NCBI GenBank assembly: GCA_023269365.1
Contig: JAHFTN010000082.1
Coordinates: 1 to 7,591 of the forward strand
Origin: Chlamydiota bacterium
GTDB lineage: Bacteria > Chlamydiota > Chlamydiia > Chlamydiales > Rhabdochlamydiaceae
Direction: 5' to 3'
Length of the DNA: 7,591 nt
The position numbers and the translations under genes were made by a program. Shown here piece by piece: positions 1-6,360 of this stretch; within the stretch, counting starts at the first letter, position 1, and every line of letters begins with the position of its first letter. Below the pieces are notes generated by a model, which was not told where the DNA came from, searched no databases, and saw only the letters and a list, made by a program, of their open reading frames with translations.

Positions 1-1543
1 ACTGCTTTTCCCAAAGAGAGGTGAAAAGGGCGATGGGTCTGCCCTGCCGATCTTGTACAAGGGCTGCATTGGTCGATTTTTCAAAAGTCTTACTCTCGCC
101 AAGGAGCCAAGCGCTGCAGATGAAGGGCAACGGTGTCAACACCGTCTCTACCCCATACTCATCTTTTAAGGGGTACTGCATCACCTCGAATTGAAGCTGT
201 CCTACTGCGGCAAAAATATATTCCCCTTCCCGTTCACTTGACTTAAGCAGCTGGATCGCCCCCTCGTCGCTGAGTTGAAAAATCCCTTTGTCAAAAGATT
301 TTCTCTTCCCTACATCTTTGGGGTAGAGGCGCGCAAAAATTTCAGGTTGAAATTGGGGCAGTGGCTTGTAATTAAAACCCCCCGTGACAGACACAGTATC
401 TCCGATAGCAAATAAAGAAGGGTTAATCACTCCGATGACATCTCCCGGATATGCTTGTTCTAGAGTGGCTCTTTCTCCTGCGACCATCCCGTGGGGGCGA
501 GAGAGGCGAATTTCTCTTGCGGTGCGGTGGTTTTTGACTACGAGGTCTTTTTCGAAGCGGCCCGAGCAAATCCGGATAAAGGCCATACTGTCCCGATGGC
601 GCCTATCCATGTTGGCTTGCAATTTAAAGACGTAGCCACTAAAGGGAGTTGTCACAGGGTCGATTACTATTTCTGTTCCATCGGGGCGCAGTGCGACCCG
701 GGCGTGGGGAGGCGGCGCTAGATGGATAAAAGCGTCGAAAAACGGCTCGACGCCAAAATTTGTCAGCGCTGAGGCAAAAAATACGGGGGTCACCTTTCCC
801 TTTAAAAACGCCTCGTGGGAGAAGGGATTTCCCGCCATCTCTAGCAGCTCTAATTCTCCTAAAAGGGTGGCCAAATCCTCTGCTCTTACAGCTTCTTGAA
901 GGCAGCCACTTTCCATAGGACAGCGCTCGATTCCCGCCTTATGAGCCCCTCCCGCGGAGAGCTTTTTAAAGAAGATACACTCTTTCTTTTCCCGATCCAC
1001 GACACCTTGAAATTCTTTGCCAAGTCCGATAGGCCAATTCATCGCATACGAATGGATCTGCAGCACCTCTTCCACCTCATGCATCAGATCCAAAGGATCC
1101 CTTCCTGGCATATCCATCTTGTTGATGAACGTCAACACAGGGATCTGACGAAGGCGACACACCTCAAAGAGCTTGCGCGTTTGTTTTTCCACCCCTTTTG
1201 AAGAATCGATCACCATAATGGCGCAATCGGCTGCCGTTAGGGTGCGGTAGGTGTCTTCTGAGAAGTCTTCATGCCCCGGCGTATCGAGCACATTGATAAT
1301 AATATCTTTATAAGTAAATTGCATCGCTGACGAGGTGATCGAGATCCCCCGTTCCTGTTCCATTGCCATCCAGTCGGAAGCCGCCGCCTTTCTCCCTTTG
1401 CGCCCTTTGACCATCCCAGCAGTATGGATCATCCCCGAGTAGAGGAGCAATTTTTCTGTCAACGTCGTCTTCCCCGCGTCCGGGTGGCTAATGATAGCAA
1501 ATGTGCGCCTTTTAACAATTTCTTCTTGTATCGATGAACTCAT
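1..1543 (-). CDS. prfC: Peptide chain release factor 3 (RF3), 3' end beyond window
   Basis: RF3 is the cytoplasmic translational GTPase that removes RF1/RF2 from the ribosome after peptide release. The minus-strand reading gives 514 codons starting MSSSIQEEIVKRRTFAIISH, open to the window edge; the E. coli protein is about 529 residues, so only the last few codons are missing. All GTPase motifs are visible: G1 HPDAGKTT (residues 20-27), the RF3-typical stretch SDWMAMEQERGISIT (56-70, G2), G3 DTPGH (87-91), G4 NKMD (141-144) and a G5-like SAL near residue 255. EF-Tu-like domain 2 and the RF3 C-terminal region follow (for example GQLQFEVMQYPL). The start at 1543 is preceded by a modest purine-rich stretch (TTGGGGATT). 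The frame is uninterrupted. It is divergent from the PPR-like gene across 131 bp. The identification is firm. Confidence 0.97.
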   Translation of the reverse strand, partial: MSSSIQEEIVKRRTFAIISHPDAGKTTLTEKLLLYSGMIHTAGMVKGRKGRKAAASDWMAMEQERGISITSSAMQFTYKDIIINVLDTPGHEDFSEDTYRTLTAADCAIMVIDSSKGVEKQTRKLFEVCRLRQIPVLTFINKMDMPGRDPLDLMHEVEEVLQIHSYAMNWPIGLGKEFQGVVDREKKECIFFKKLSAGGAHKAGIERCPMESGCLQEAVRAEDLATLLGELELLEMAGNPFSHEAFLKGKVTPVFFASALTNFGVEPFFDAFIHLAPPPHARVALRPDGTEIVIDPVTTPFSGYVFKLQANMDRRHRDSMAFIRICSGRFEKDLVVKNHRTAREIRLSRPHGMVAGERATLEQAYPGDVIGVINPSLFAIGDTVSVTGGFNYKPLPQFQPEIFARLYPKDVGKRKSFDKGIFQLSDEGAIQLLKSSEREGEYIFAAVGQLQFEVMQYPLKDEYGVETVLTPLPFICSAWLLGESKTFEKSTNAALVQDRQGRPIALFTSLWEKQ

Positions 1544-1674
1544 AATCCCCAAGCATACACACTTCGCATTCAAATCTCGAGTGGATTTTTTTCCTACTTT
1601 TTTTTTACGACCTATGCTAGTTTTTCTTAAAAAGGGGAGTTCTTTTTTTTAAAACCTAGTCCTTAGGAGAAATC
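1544..1674. promoter_or_regulatory. Divergent intergenic region between prfC and the PPR-like gene
   Basis: This 131-bp AT-rich spacer must hold the promoters of both divergent genes. It carries long T tracts (1586-1606) and, on the plus strand, a TATGCT hexamer at 1613-1618 that could be a -10 box, but no convincing -35 hexamer sits 16-18 bp upstream. AGGAGA at 1665-1670 is a clear Shine-Dalgarno for the plus-strand gene, 4 nt before its ATG. Exact promoter positions cannot be fixed by eye. Confidence 0.35.
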
Positions 1675-2436
1675 ATGGCTCATGTCTATCCTGTTTTTCA
1701 GGAACCCAGTATATGGAGTCGATCCTTTCAAAGGTATATAAACCCATCTCGCGACTTTTCTTTTCTAATCAGCTTTTTCGAAGACCTTAAATCGAATTTT
1801 CATTCCGATCCCATTTTATATAATAAAATCATTGCAGACATCTGTGGTTTTGAATCATTTCTTCTCCCGGAACATTTCAAACTAGCCAAAGAAATTTTTC
1901 TTTTTCTTCGTGAAAAAGAAATGACAGATCCATTTACCTACGCATCCTATATTCAACTCCTTGGAACCTGTCAAAGAAGACAGCAATTCTGCTTCACGTG
2001 TTTTCCTGACTTTCGCCCCTCTCTTCTTATGGATACAGTAAGGCAAATTTTCTGGGAGTGCCCTCTAAAAGATATAAATAGGCAAGTCGTTTCCGTTTTT
2101 ATAAAAACCTGTACTTATCTTAAGCGCCCTGAAGAAGGATTTAATGCGTTCAAATGGGCCTTAACAAATTCAAATCCTAAGGTCAATTATGTTGACGCTA
2201 AAGTGATTAGGGCATTTAAGACGATGGTTATTCAAACACATTGGAAATGGCGTCAAGAATTCTTTCCTTTTCCCTGCACAAGAGGTAATGAACAGTATAT
2301 AAAGGATCAAATCACAAGTTTTTTACGTCAAATCTCAATTGATAAAGTGCATTTGGTAGCAAATTACGAAAGGGAAGATAGTCTTGACGGATTTTTGACG
2401 TTGAGGTCCTCTCAAGAGCAGGAGCCCACCAATTGA
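1675..2436 (+). CDS. PPR/TPR-like helical-repeat protein, function unknown
   Basis: This is a 253-residue predicted soluble protein without a signal peptide or membrane helix. Several segments read like pentatricopeptide repeats (paired antiparallel helices): DPILYNKIIADICGF followed by FKLAKEIFLFLREKEMT (about 45-84), then DPFTYASYIQLLGTCQRR (85-102), then INRQVVSVFIKTCTYLKRPEEGFNAFKWALT (134-164, read as two helices), then NYVDAKVIRAF (171-181). The spacing, the aromatic and small residues at the PPR positions, and the A-x-x-x-F second-helix pattern match, although no repeat is canonical. In eukaryotes PPR proteins bind organellar RNA; in bacteria they are rare and mostly in host-associated species. 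Start: ATG with AGGAGA 4 nt upstream. The 3' end overlaps the convergent SET gene by 25 bp. RNA binding or an effector role is inference, and a generic alpha-solenoid is the alternative. Confidence 0.8.
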   Translation: MAHVYPVFQEPSIWSRSFQRYINPSRDFSFLISFFEDLKSNFHSDPILYNKIIADICGFESFLLPEHFKLAKEIFLFLREKEMTDPFTYASYIQLLGTCQRRQQFCFTCFPDFRPSLLMDTVRQIFWECPLKDINRQVVSVFIKTCTYLKRPEEGFNAFKWALTNSNPKVNYVDAKVIRAFKTMVIQTHWKWRQEFFPFPCTRGNEQYIKDQITSFLRQISIDKVHLVANYEREDSLDGFLTLRSSQEQEPTN

Positions 2437-3110
2437 AGGGAAGAATTTAATTGAAAAGTTTTTGGAAAGATGGGTGCAGGTTTGACTCCCCTACCTATCC
2501 AGTATGAAGGCCCATCCCCCTCATAGCTTATAAGGAGCTGCTCTCCTGGGTGGATGGTTTTTTTTGCAAGATATACCACTTCGATCGGTGCTGCAGCGAG
2601 ACCTTGCTTTGCAGGGATTTTGAAAAAATCTGCAATCAGGTTAGGCTTTTCTGAATGATTGATGAAACGCGTGAAATTTCCCTTTTTTAGGGCATCTACA
2701 TGGATAGAATAAAGACGTCGCGGGTGATAGGCTCTTTGCCGATCAAAACGCTCTTGCTCCTCTTTCGTGAGAACCATGTGGGAGAGGAGCTCAAAGGCGT
2801 AAGAAGATCCATCCGTGAGATTCTGAGGAACGCATAAAGGCTCTCCTGCATAAGAGGCGATGATCTGTCCCTTTAAAATCGGCTCTGCTTCTGGATGCAG
2901 AAAAATGCCATAGCCCAATTCCCCGGGCAATTTTTTGCAGACTAGATTTTTGGGAAGCCCCTCGTTTTTAATAGAGCGAACTACCGCTGCCATCTCTTTT
3001 AAATGCTTCCGCTTTGCCCGCAAGACCCCGGTCTTCTGCCTACGCACTTCCCTAAAAATGATTTTCTGAACCTCTTTGTTAAACAAAGCGCGAGGTAGTT
3101 TGAATTTCAT
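2412..3110 (-). CDS. SET-domain protein (lysine methyltransferase-like), copy 1
   Basis: This 232-residue protein has a SET domain at about residues 55-205. The visible SET signatures are GYGIF (66-70, SAM-binding GxG), YAGE (87-90), RFINHS with PN at 156-157 (148-157, cofactor pocket and pseudoknot) and EQLLISYEGD with Tyr196 in the catalytic-tyrosine position. No post-SET cysteine cluster is present. The first 50 residues are strongly basic (RRQK, RAKRKHLK), which could bind nucleic acid or histone-like partners. SET enzymes transfer methyl groups from S-adenosylmethionine to lysine; chlamydial SET proteins such as NUE of Chlamydia trachomatis methylate histones after secretion. Which substrate applies here, host chromatin or the bacterium's own histone-like proteins, is unknown. 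No good Shine-Dalgarno precedes the ATG. The gene lies downstream of SET copy 2 across 165 bp and overlaps the PPR-like gene tail to tail. Confidence 0.92.
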   Translation of the reverse strand: MKFKLPRALFNKEVQKIIFREVRRQKTGVLRAKRKHLKEMAAVVRSIKNEGLPKNLVCKKLPGELGYGIFLHPEAEPILKGQIIASYAGEPLCVPQNLTDGSSYAFELLSHMVLTKEEQERFDRQRAYHPRRLYSIHVDALKKGNFTRFINHSEKPNLIADFFKIPAKQGLAAAPIEVVYLAKKTIHPGEQLLISYEGDGPSYWIGRGVKPAPIFPKTFQLNSSLQLVGSCS

Positions 3111-3275
3111 TAAATTACCATAATTAAAAATGATTGTTTTGATATAATATCAATTTCAATCATTTTAGTATATGTATAAAATAATAAGTTTTACGTGCTA
3201 TTTCAGGGCGATTCCTTGAGGAAACCCAACTTTTGAGGTTGTTTGTGTATATCTAAGCTCCTTAATTCAAACAAA
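3111..3275. other. AT-rich spacer between the two SET genes
   Basis: This 165-bp non-coding stretch separates the end of SET copy 2 from the start of SET copy 1. Its right part (about 3200-3275) is featureless apart from a short TTCCT-TG-AGGAA palindrome near 3212-3223. Its left part holds the nested palindrome described separately. It probably contains the promoter of SET copy 1, so the two genes need not be co-transcribed. Confidence 0.4.
3127..3166. promoter_or_regulatory. Nested palindrome containing TATAAT; operator/promoter candidate
   Basis: The outer arms AAAATGATTG (3127-3136) and CAATCATTTT (3157-3166) are perfect reverse complements. They enclose a second perfect palindrome, TTGATAT-A-ATATCAA (3139-3153), which includes a TATAAT at 3143-3148. 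It lies 17 bp upstream of the SET copy 1 start codon. It could be an operator overlapping a promoter, or an AT-rich hairpin ending SET copy 2 transcription. The symmetry is seen directly; the role is inferred. Confidence 0.45.
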
Positions 3276-3890
3276 TTACAGAAGAATGGGCGGATTTCGA
3301 ACATGCCAATAACTATGCCCATAATTGTAACAGAGCTGAGTCCCCCCTTCAATCCGCTGAAGGGCAAGAAATACCAAATGGTAAAAACCCTCATAAAAGA
3401 CGTGCACGGGCTGTAAATTGGGATGAAAACTATGGTTAATAAATCGAGTTAGATTACCCTGCGTCGCATCGATGACAAAGCTTCTCCCGATGTAATCGGG
3501 GACGGGATATTCGTAGCAGTAATCATTCAACGGCTCGAAGTATCTCCTGTCATTTTTGCGCACGATCCCCGTATACTCCCCTACATAACTTCCCCCCTCT
3601 AAAAGCTCTTCAACAAACAGCCCGTGGCCCAAACTCCCCTCAAGCCGCCGGATGGAAACAGAAGGGATATACGCAGCCTCAATTTTCCCTCTGAATTTAT
3701 CCCCAAGCTCTAGGGACTCTTGACTGACCCCCTTATTTTTTAACTTATCCAGTCCCCGTTCCTGAACCTCTTTTTTTTCAGCAAGAGTTTCAAAACCGAT
3801 ATGGGGAAAAAAACGAAAATTCAACTTCTTTTCCAGCTCTTGAATCGTGTAAAGTTTCCCATTAGGGAAAAATAAAATTTCTTTTTCCAT
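3276..3890 (-). CDS. SET-domain protein (lysine methyltransferase-like), copy 2
   Basis: This 204-residue protein has a C-terminal SET domain (about 72-195). Signatures are LGHGLF (87-92), YVGEYTG (102-108), DATQGNLTRFINHS with PN at 157-158 (141-158) and TQLCYNYGHSYW (184-195), where Tyr190 is the likely catalytic tyrosine. It is a diverged paralogue of the neighbouring SET protein: GNxTRFINHS, HPNL/KPNL, a Y-x(n)-SYW ending and a short P-rich tail are shared. The N-terminal 70 residues differ and contain a charged, probably helical segment (LAEKKEVQERGLDKLKNKG). No post-SET cysteines and no Sec signal are seen. Reaction: probable SAM-dependent lysine methylation, substrate unknown. An AAAGGA at 3903-3908 is a rather distant Shine-Dalgarno (12 nt). 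The gene is divergent from the exported beta-helix gene across only 46 bp, so the two share an upstream control region. Confidence 0.92.
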   Translation of the reverse strand: MEKEILFFPNGKLYTIQELEKKLNFRFFPHIGFETLAEKKEVQERGLDKLKNKGVSQESLELGDKFRGKIEAAYIPSVSIRRLEGSLGHGLFVEELLEGGSYVGEYTGIVRKNDRRYFEPLNDYCYEYPVPDYIGRSFVIDATQGNLTRFINHSFHPNLQPVHVFYEGFYHLVFLALQRIEGGTQLCYNYGHSYWHVRNPPILL

Positions 3891-3936
3891 ACGATTTGTG
3901 TATCCTTTAGCTTGATCTGTAAAAAGGAGTCCTTAA
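3891..3936. promoter_or_regulatory. 46-bp divergent control region with palindromic ribosome binding site
   Basis: This short spacer must serve SET copy 2 (minus) and the exported protein (plus). AAGGAG at 3924-3929 is a strong Shine-Dalgarno 7 nt before the plus-strand ATG, and it is one half of the odd palindrome AAGGA-G-TCCTT (3924-3934). There is little room for two separate promoters, so at least one probably overlaps the neighbouring coding sequence. Confidence 0.4.
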
Positions 3937-5307
3937 ATGAAACTCTACATCCTCTTTATTTTCTCTCTTCTCAGCTTTTGCACCCTAAACTCTAATGAAT
4001 CCTGCCTCTTCTTTCCACACCAAGCGGATGTGTCCTCTGCGCAAATTCCCTCTGCAACGAATCTCATCTGCCTCATTAGCTATGAAACCCCAGGAGATGC
4101 CCCTTTGCGCTGGATGACCCGTTTAACTACGGCCCCCACTCCAGTTCAGCCCTGGCACCTCGTGAGCGCAGACGGCGCCTATTGGCAAGATAGCGGTAGC
4201 GATTTTTATCCTGAATTTCTAGGAGCTACAACGAGTAACCCAGACTGCTCAACTGCGCTACAACATGCCTTTCGCGCTCATCTATTCTTAAAAATGCGCC
4301 TGCGTGGCATGGGCAACATCTACACATGTGCAAATCAGGTGCATTTCGATATCTCGGGATTCCCAGACGGGGGCTGTGACGTCGATTTCAATGGGATTGG
4401 GCGCTCAAAAATCGCTTTTTCTAATACGGTGGCTTCCCCTTGCTTTTTACTAGCCTCTTCTGCGCCTCAAAACGATTTTTGGGGACGCTTTGTCAACCTA
4501 GAAATCGATGCTAACGTCCCAGGAATAGCGGCTCAGTTTGGGCGCTCTGACTTTGCCGACCCTTCTAATGATTTCGAGATCAGCATAAACGTGAAAAATA
4601 ACTCCACGGCGAATTCTGCGCAAGCTCTTGTCCTAAATGGCTTTTACTCCTCTCCACTCAATCTCGTAGGAAATTGTGGGGGTGTCGGCACAGGGCTCAT
4701 GGCTGTACAGCTCAACAGATGCAATATGTGCCGAGGGTTTATCGCTGCGGGACAATGCAATACCGGTCTTGGGCTTGCTAACTATACAAATGGGAATGGA
4801 TTCTCTGTGGACATCGAAGTGCTAACCACGGGTCTTGTACAACTCGATAACACCTGCGCTTATAATGAGATCCTCTACGGAGTGATTGCAAATGTAACCA
4901 ATGCTATTGATAACCATTTGGGTGGCCCTTTGCGCATCCGCAATGTGCCTATTGGGGGGATCACAAATCTCTTTGCAAACCCCACAGCCAATAACGCTTC
5001 CTGGGGCGGCTATGGAGTGACTATCAATGATACAGGACAAGATCCGACAGGATTCACCCCAGGACCCCTTCCAGGCCCCAACGTCTGGATTTTAAACAAG
5101 AGCAGCCAACCTCAATGGATCTCTTTCTTTGGCAACAGCGCTTCAGACATCTTTAAGGTCAATGTCCGCTATTGGAATGATTTCTCCTCTGCTGGAGTGA
5201 CCGTGTCCAATACCTCTCCTTGCGGCTTTATTTTGCGCCCCGGAGAACAGGTCTCCTACACCGCAAATAAAGGGGGGTATTCCTGGAACTGGCGCCCTTT
5301 ATTCTAA
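3937..5307 (+). CDS. Exported tailspike/pectate-lyase-like beta-helix protein, cysteine-rich
   Basis: This is a 456-residue protein. An N-terminal Sec signal (Lys2, then a hydrophobic core at residues 3-14, then a polar segment) predicts export; Cys15 follows Phe, so a lipobox is unlikely. The region TPGDAPLRWMTRLTTAPT ... SADGAYWQDSG ... PEFLGA (about 51-97), then a short helix-like STALQHAFRAH, resembles the entry of phage tailspike and pectate-lyase-superfamily proteins, where P-E-x-F-G-A leads into a right-handed parallel beta-helix. The rest is rich in N, G, S and short beta-strand periodicity, consistent with helix coils. Thirteen cysteines (twelve after the signal) suggest disulfide cross-linking, as in chlamydial envelope proteins. 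Carbohydrate binding, adhesion or polysaccharide cleavage are all possible; no catalytic residues can be assigned. AAGGAG sits 7 nt before ATG. The stop codon lies inside the target duplication of the following insertion. Confidence 0.82.
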   Translation: MKLYILFIFSLLSFCTLNSNESCLFFPHQADVSSAQIPSATNLICLISYETPGDAPLRWMTRLTTAPTPVQPWHLVSADGAYWQDSGSDFYPEFLGATTSNPDCSTALQHAFRAHLFLKMRLRGMGNIYTCANQVHFDISGFPDGGCDVDFNGIGRSKIAFSNTVASPCFLLASSAPQNDFWGRFVNLEIDANVPGIAAQFGRSDFADPSNDFEISINVKNNSTANSAQALVLNGFYSSPLNLVGNCGGVGTGLMAVQLNRCNMCRGFIAAGQCNTGLGLANYTNGNGFSVDIEVLTTGLVQLDNTCAYNEILYGVIANVTNAIDNHLGGPLRIRNVPIGGITNLFANPTANNASWGGYGVTINDTGQDPTGFTPGPLPGPNVWILNKSSQPQWISFFGNSASDIFKVNVRYWNDFSSAGVTVSNTSPCGFILRPGEQVSYTANKGGYSWNWRPLF

Positions 5308-5309
5308 CG
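5301..5309. repeat. Left 9-bp target-site duplication (ATTCTAACG)
   Basis: ATTCTAACG at 5301-5309 recurs at 5481-5489, exactly abutting both ends of the inverted-repeat element between them. It contains the TAA stop codon (5305-5307) of the upstream gene. Confidence 0.85.
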
Positions 5310-5480
5310 CTCTGTACTGGACAAAATTTCTCGCCTAAAAAAATCGAGGAGAGAAATAACAAGATATTAGGATGGACAGGATGGGGAAATTTATTTTTTT
5401 GCTTTTTATCCTGTCCATCCTAATATCCTGTTATTTTTCTTCTGCTTTTGTCTTCTAGGAAAAAATTGTCCAGTACAGAG
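5310..5480. mobile_element. 171-bp MITE-like palindromic insertion with 9-bp TSD
   Basis: The element begins CTCTGTACTGGACAA (5310-5324) and ends with its perfect reverse complement (5466-5480), a 15-bp terminal inverted repeat. Inside, 5354-5382 and 5408-5436 are reverse complements at 28 of 29 positions, and the pairing continues outward with mostly G/A differences. The centre (5383-5407) is a T-rich loop. No ORF is present, so it is non-autonomous and would need a transposase supplied elsewhere. Direct 9-bp duplications at 5301-5309 and 5481-5489 show transposition rather than chance folding. When transcribed it would form a long hairpin followed by T-rich DNA and could end transcription of the exported-protein gene. 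The parent transposon family is not recognised. Confidence 0.85.
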
Positions 5481-5489
5481 ATTCTAACG
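5481..5489. repeat. Right 9-bp target-site duplication (ATTCTAACG)
   Basis: This is the second copy of the flanking duplication. The undisturbed pre-insertion sequence would have run from the stop codon directly into GAGGCAAGTCC. Confidence 0.85.
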
Positions 5490-5501
5490 AGGCAAGTCCA
5501 G

Positions 5502-5676
5502 CTATACCCAAACAACGTCAAACGTTGGTTTTCCTCAAGAAGTTGCCCTGAATTTGGCCCAGACGAAGCCGACATCGAAGCAGCTCAACTCGAATGAGTT
5601 GGGCGATGCAGATGGGACCGAATTCAGTGGCTAACGACGCTGAGGAAAGCCAACGTTTGACGTTGTTTGGGTATAG
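5502..5676. repeat. 175-nt long imperfect hairpin element (second MITE-like or structured RNA)
   Basis: Arms 5502-5537 and 5641-5676 are reverse complements at 35 of 36 positions, beginning CTATACCCAAACAACGTC. Each arm also contains a small palindrome, CAACGT-CAA-ACGTTG. Pairing continues inward: CTGAATTTGG (5548-5557) opposes CCGAATTCAG (5618-5627) with one wobble, and GCTCAACTC (5583-5591) pairs with GAGTTGGGC (5596-5604) around a GAAT loop with one G-U pair. The ends read TA-TACCC and GGGTA-TA, compatible with a TA target duplication, but no longer duplication flanks it. It has no ORF. It may be a MITE, a REP-like unit or a bidirectional terminator. Confidence 0.75.
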
Positions 5677-5732
5677 TATAAAAAACCAAAGAGTCTATAA
5701 CACAAACAGACTTGAGAATCGACTGAAACTTT

Positions 5733-6128
5733 TTATTCGGATAGGTTCTTAAGCGCATTGCGAAAAAATTTAGCTATTTCTTTTTTCTTTATAATCCCTT
5801 TAGCTACCCCTAAAATGATCTCCTGATACTCAGCATCAAAAATAGTAAACTCCTTTTTGCAATTCGAAGCAAAAAAAACCATTGCCGCCATAGAAGCTGT
5901 CCGTTTATTGCCATCTACAAAGGGATGATTTTGAATGAGATGAAACAGATACGCCGCAGTTTTATCAAAAATTGTACGGTGCAAATCTTTTTTATTAAAA
6001 CACGCCTTGGGCATTTCTAAAGCAGATCTCAAGAGCCCTTCGTTTAGAATTCCCTTTCTCCCACCATATTCATCAATTAAATGATCATGAATTTCAATAA
6101 CATATTGATAGGCAATGTACTGGATCAC
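5733..6128 (-). CDS. doc: Doc-type toxin (Fic/DOC fold)
   Basis: This 131-residue protein matches the death-on-curing family in length and motifs. It has an N-terminal helix with H-D-H-L-I-D-E-Y-G-G, the family-typical GIL-N-EGLLRSALEMP (26-40), and the active-site motif HPFVDGNKR (68-76). The Lys in place of the second Gly of canonical Fic (HxFxxGNGR) is the Doc hallmark. In phage P1 Doc this change turns the AMP-transferase into a kinase that phosphorylates elongation factor EF-Tu and halts translation; the same activity here is inferred. The start is GTG at 6128, overlapping the antitoxin stop (GTGA, 4 nt), which implies translational coupling. No mutation of the motif is seen, so the toxin looks intact. 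Confidence 0.93.
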   Translation of the reverse strand: MIQYIAYQYVIEIHDHLIDEYGGRKGILNEGLLRSALEMPKACFNKKDLHRTIFDKTAAYLFHLIQNHPFVDGNKRTASMAAMVFFASNCKKEFTIFDAEYQEIILGVAKGIIKKKEIAKFFRNALKNLSE

Positions 6129-6355
6129 AAATCCGCCAAATTTTGCATTAATTTTTTATGTTGTTTATTTAGCTCTTTGAATTTTTTACGAAACTCATCT
6201 AGTTTACTATCCAGAACAGATTGGATGACCAATCCCCCGCTAGGGTTCACTGAAATTTGAAAAAGAGCATCTTCTGGAATCCCTGCAGCTTCTAAAATGG
6301 CTTTATCCACTACAATAGCACGACTATTTCCATGCTTGATCAAGCGTTTTAGCAT
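6125..6355 (-). CDS. AbrB/MazE-fold antitoxin partner of Doc
   Basis: This 76-residue protein has an N-terminal swapped-hairpin (SpoVT/AbrB) DNA-binding domain: LIKHGNSRAIVVDKAILEAAGI, read in two blocks (5-14, 15-26), then DALFQISVNPSGGLVIQSV (29-47). The C-terminal part (about 48-76) is a charged helix (KLDEFRKKFKELNKQHKKLM), the usual toxin-neutralising tail. It should bind Doc and repress its own operon. P1 Doc is paired with Phd, an unrelated fold, so this is a mixed pairing. A perfect AAGGAGG (6363-6369) stands 7 nt before the ATG, giving stronger initiation than the downstream GTG of the toxin, as expected when antitoxin must exceed toxin. The tail contains S-K-L-D-E, near the Fic-inhibitory pattern (S/T)xxxE(G/N) but ending in F. 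Confidence 0.9.
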   Translation of the reverse strand: MLKRLIKHGNSRAIVVDKAILEAAGIPEDALFQISVNPSGGLVIQSVLDSKLDEFRKKFKELNKQHKKLMQNLADL

Positions 6356-6360
6356 AAAAA

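Noticed and set aside
384..1201. Three plus-strand ORFs (384-635, 491-721, 896-1201)
   Set aside because: All lie antisense to the continuous prfC reading, which has complete GTPase motifs; their translations show no recognisable domains.
3203..3394. Minus-strand 63-codon ORF overlapping the end of SET copy 2
   Set aside because: It is another frame of the SET gene and its 3' spacer, with no motif and no separate ribosome binding site.
4822..5040. Minus-strand 72-codon ORF inside the exported-protein gene
   Set aside because: It is antisense to a long uninterrupted gene with signal peptide and good ribosome binding site, and has no motif or ribosome binding site of its own.
5310..5676. CRISPR array or tandem repeat
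   Set aside because: The repeats are inverted pairs of two different elements, not regularly spaced direct repeats with spacers, and there are no cas genes.
5680..5712. Possible terminator after doc (AGTCT ... AGACT then T-rich on the minus strand)
   Set aside because: The stem is only 5 bp with an 11-nt loop and low GC, too weak to assert; the adjacent 175-nt hairpin is a better candidate for stopping transcription.
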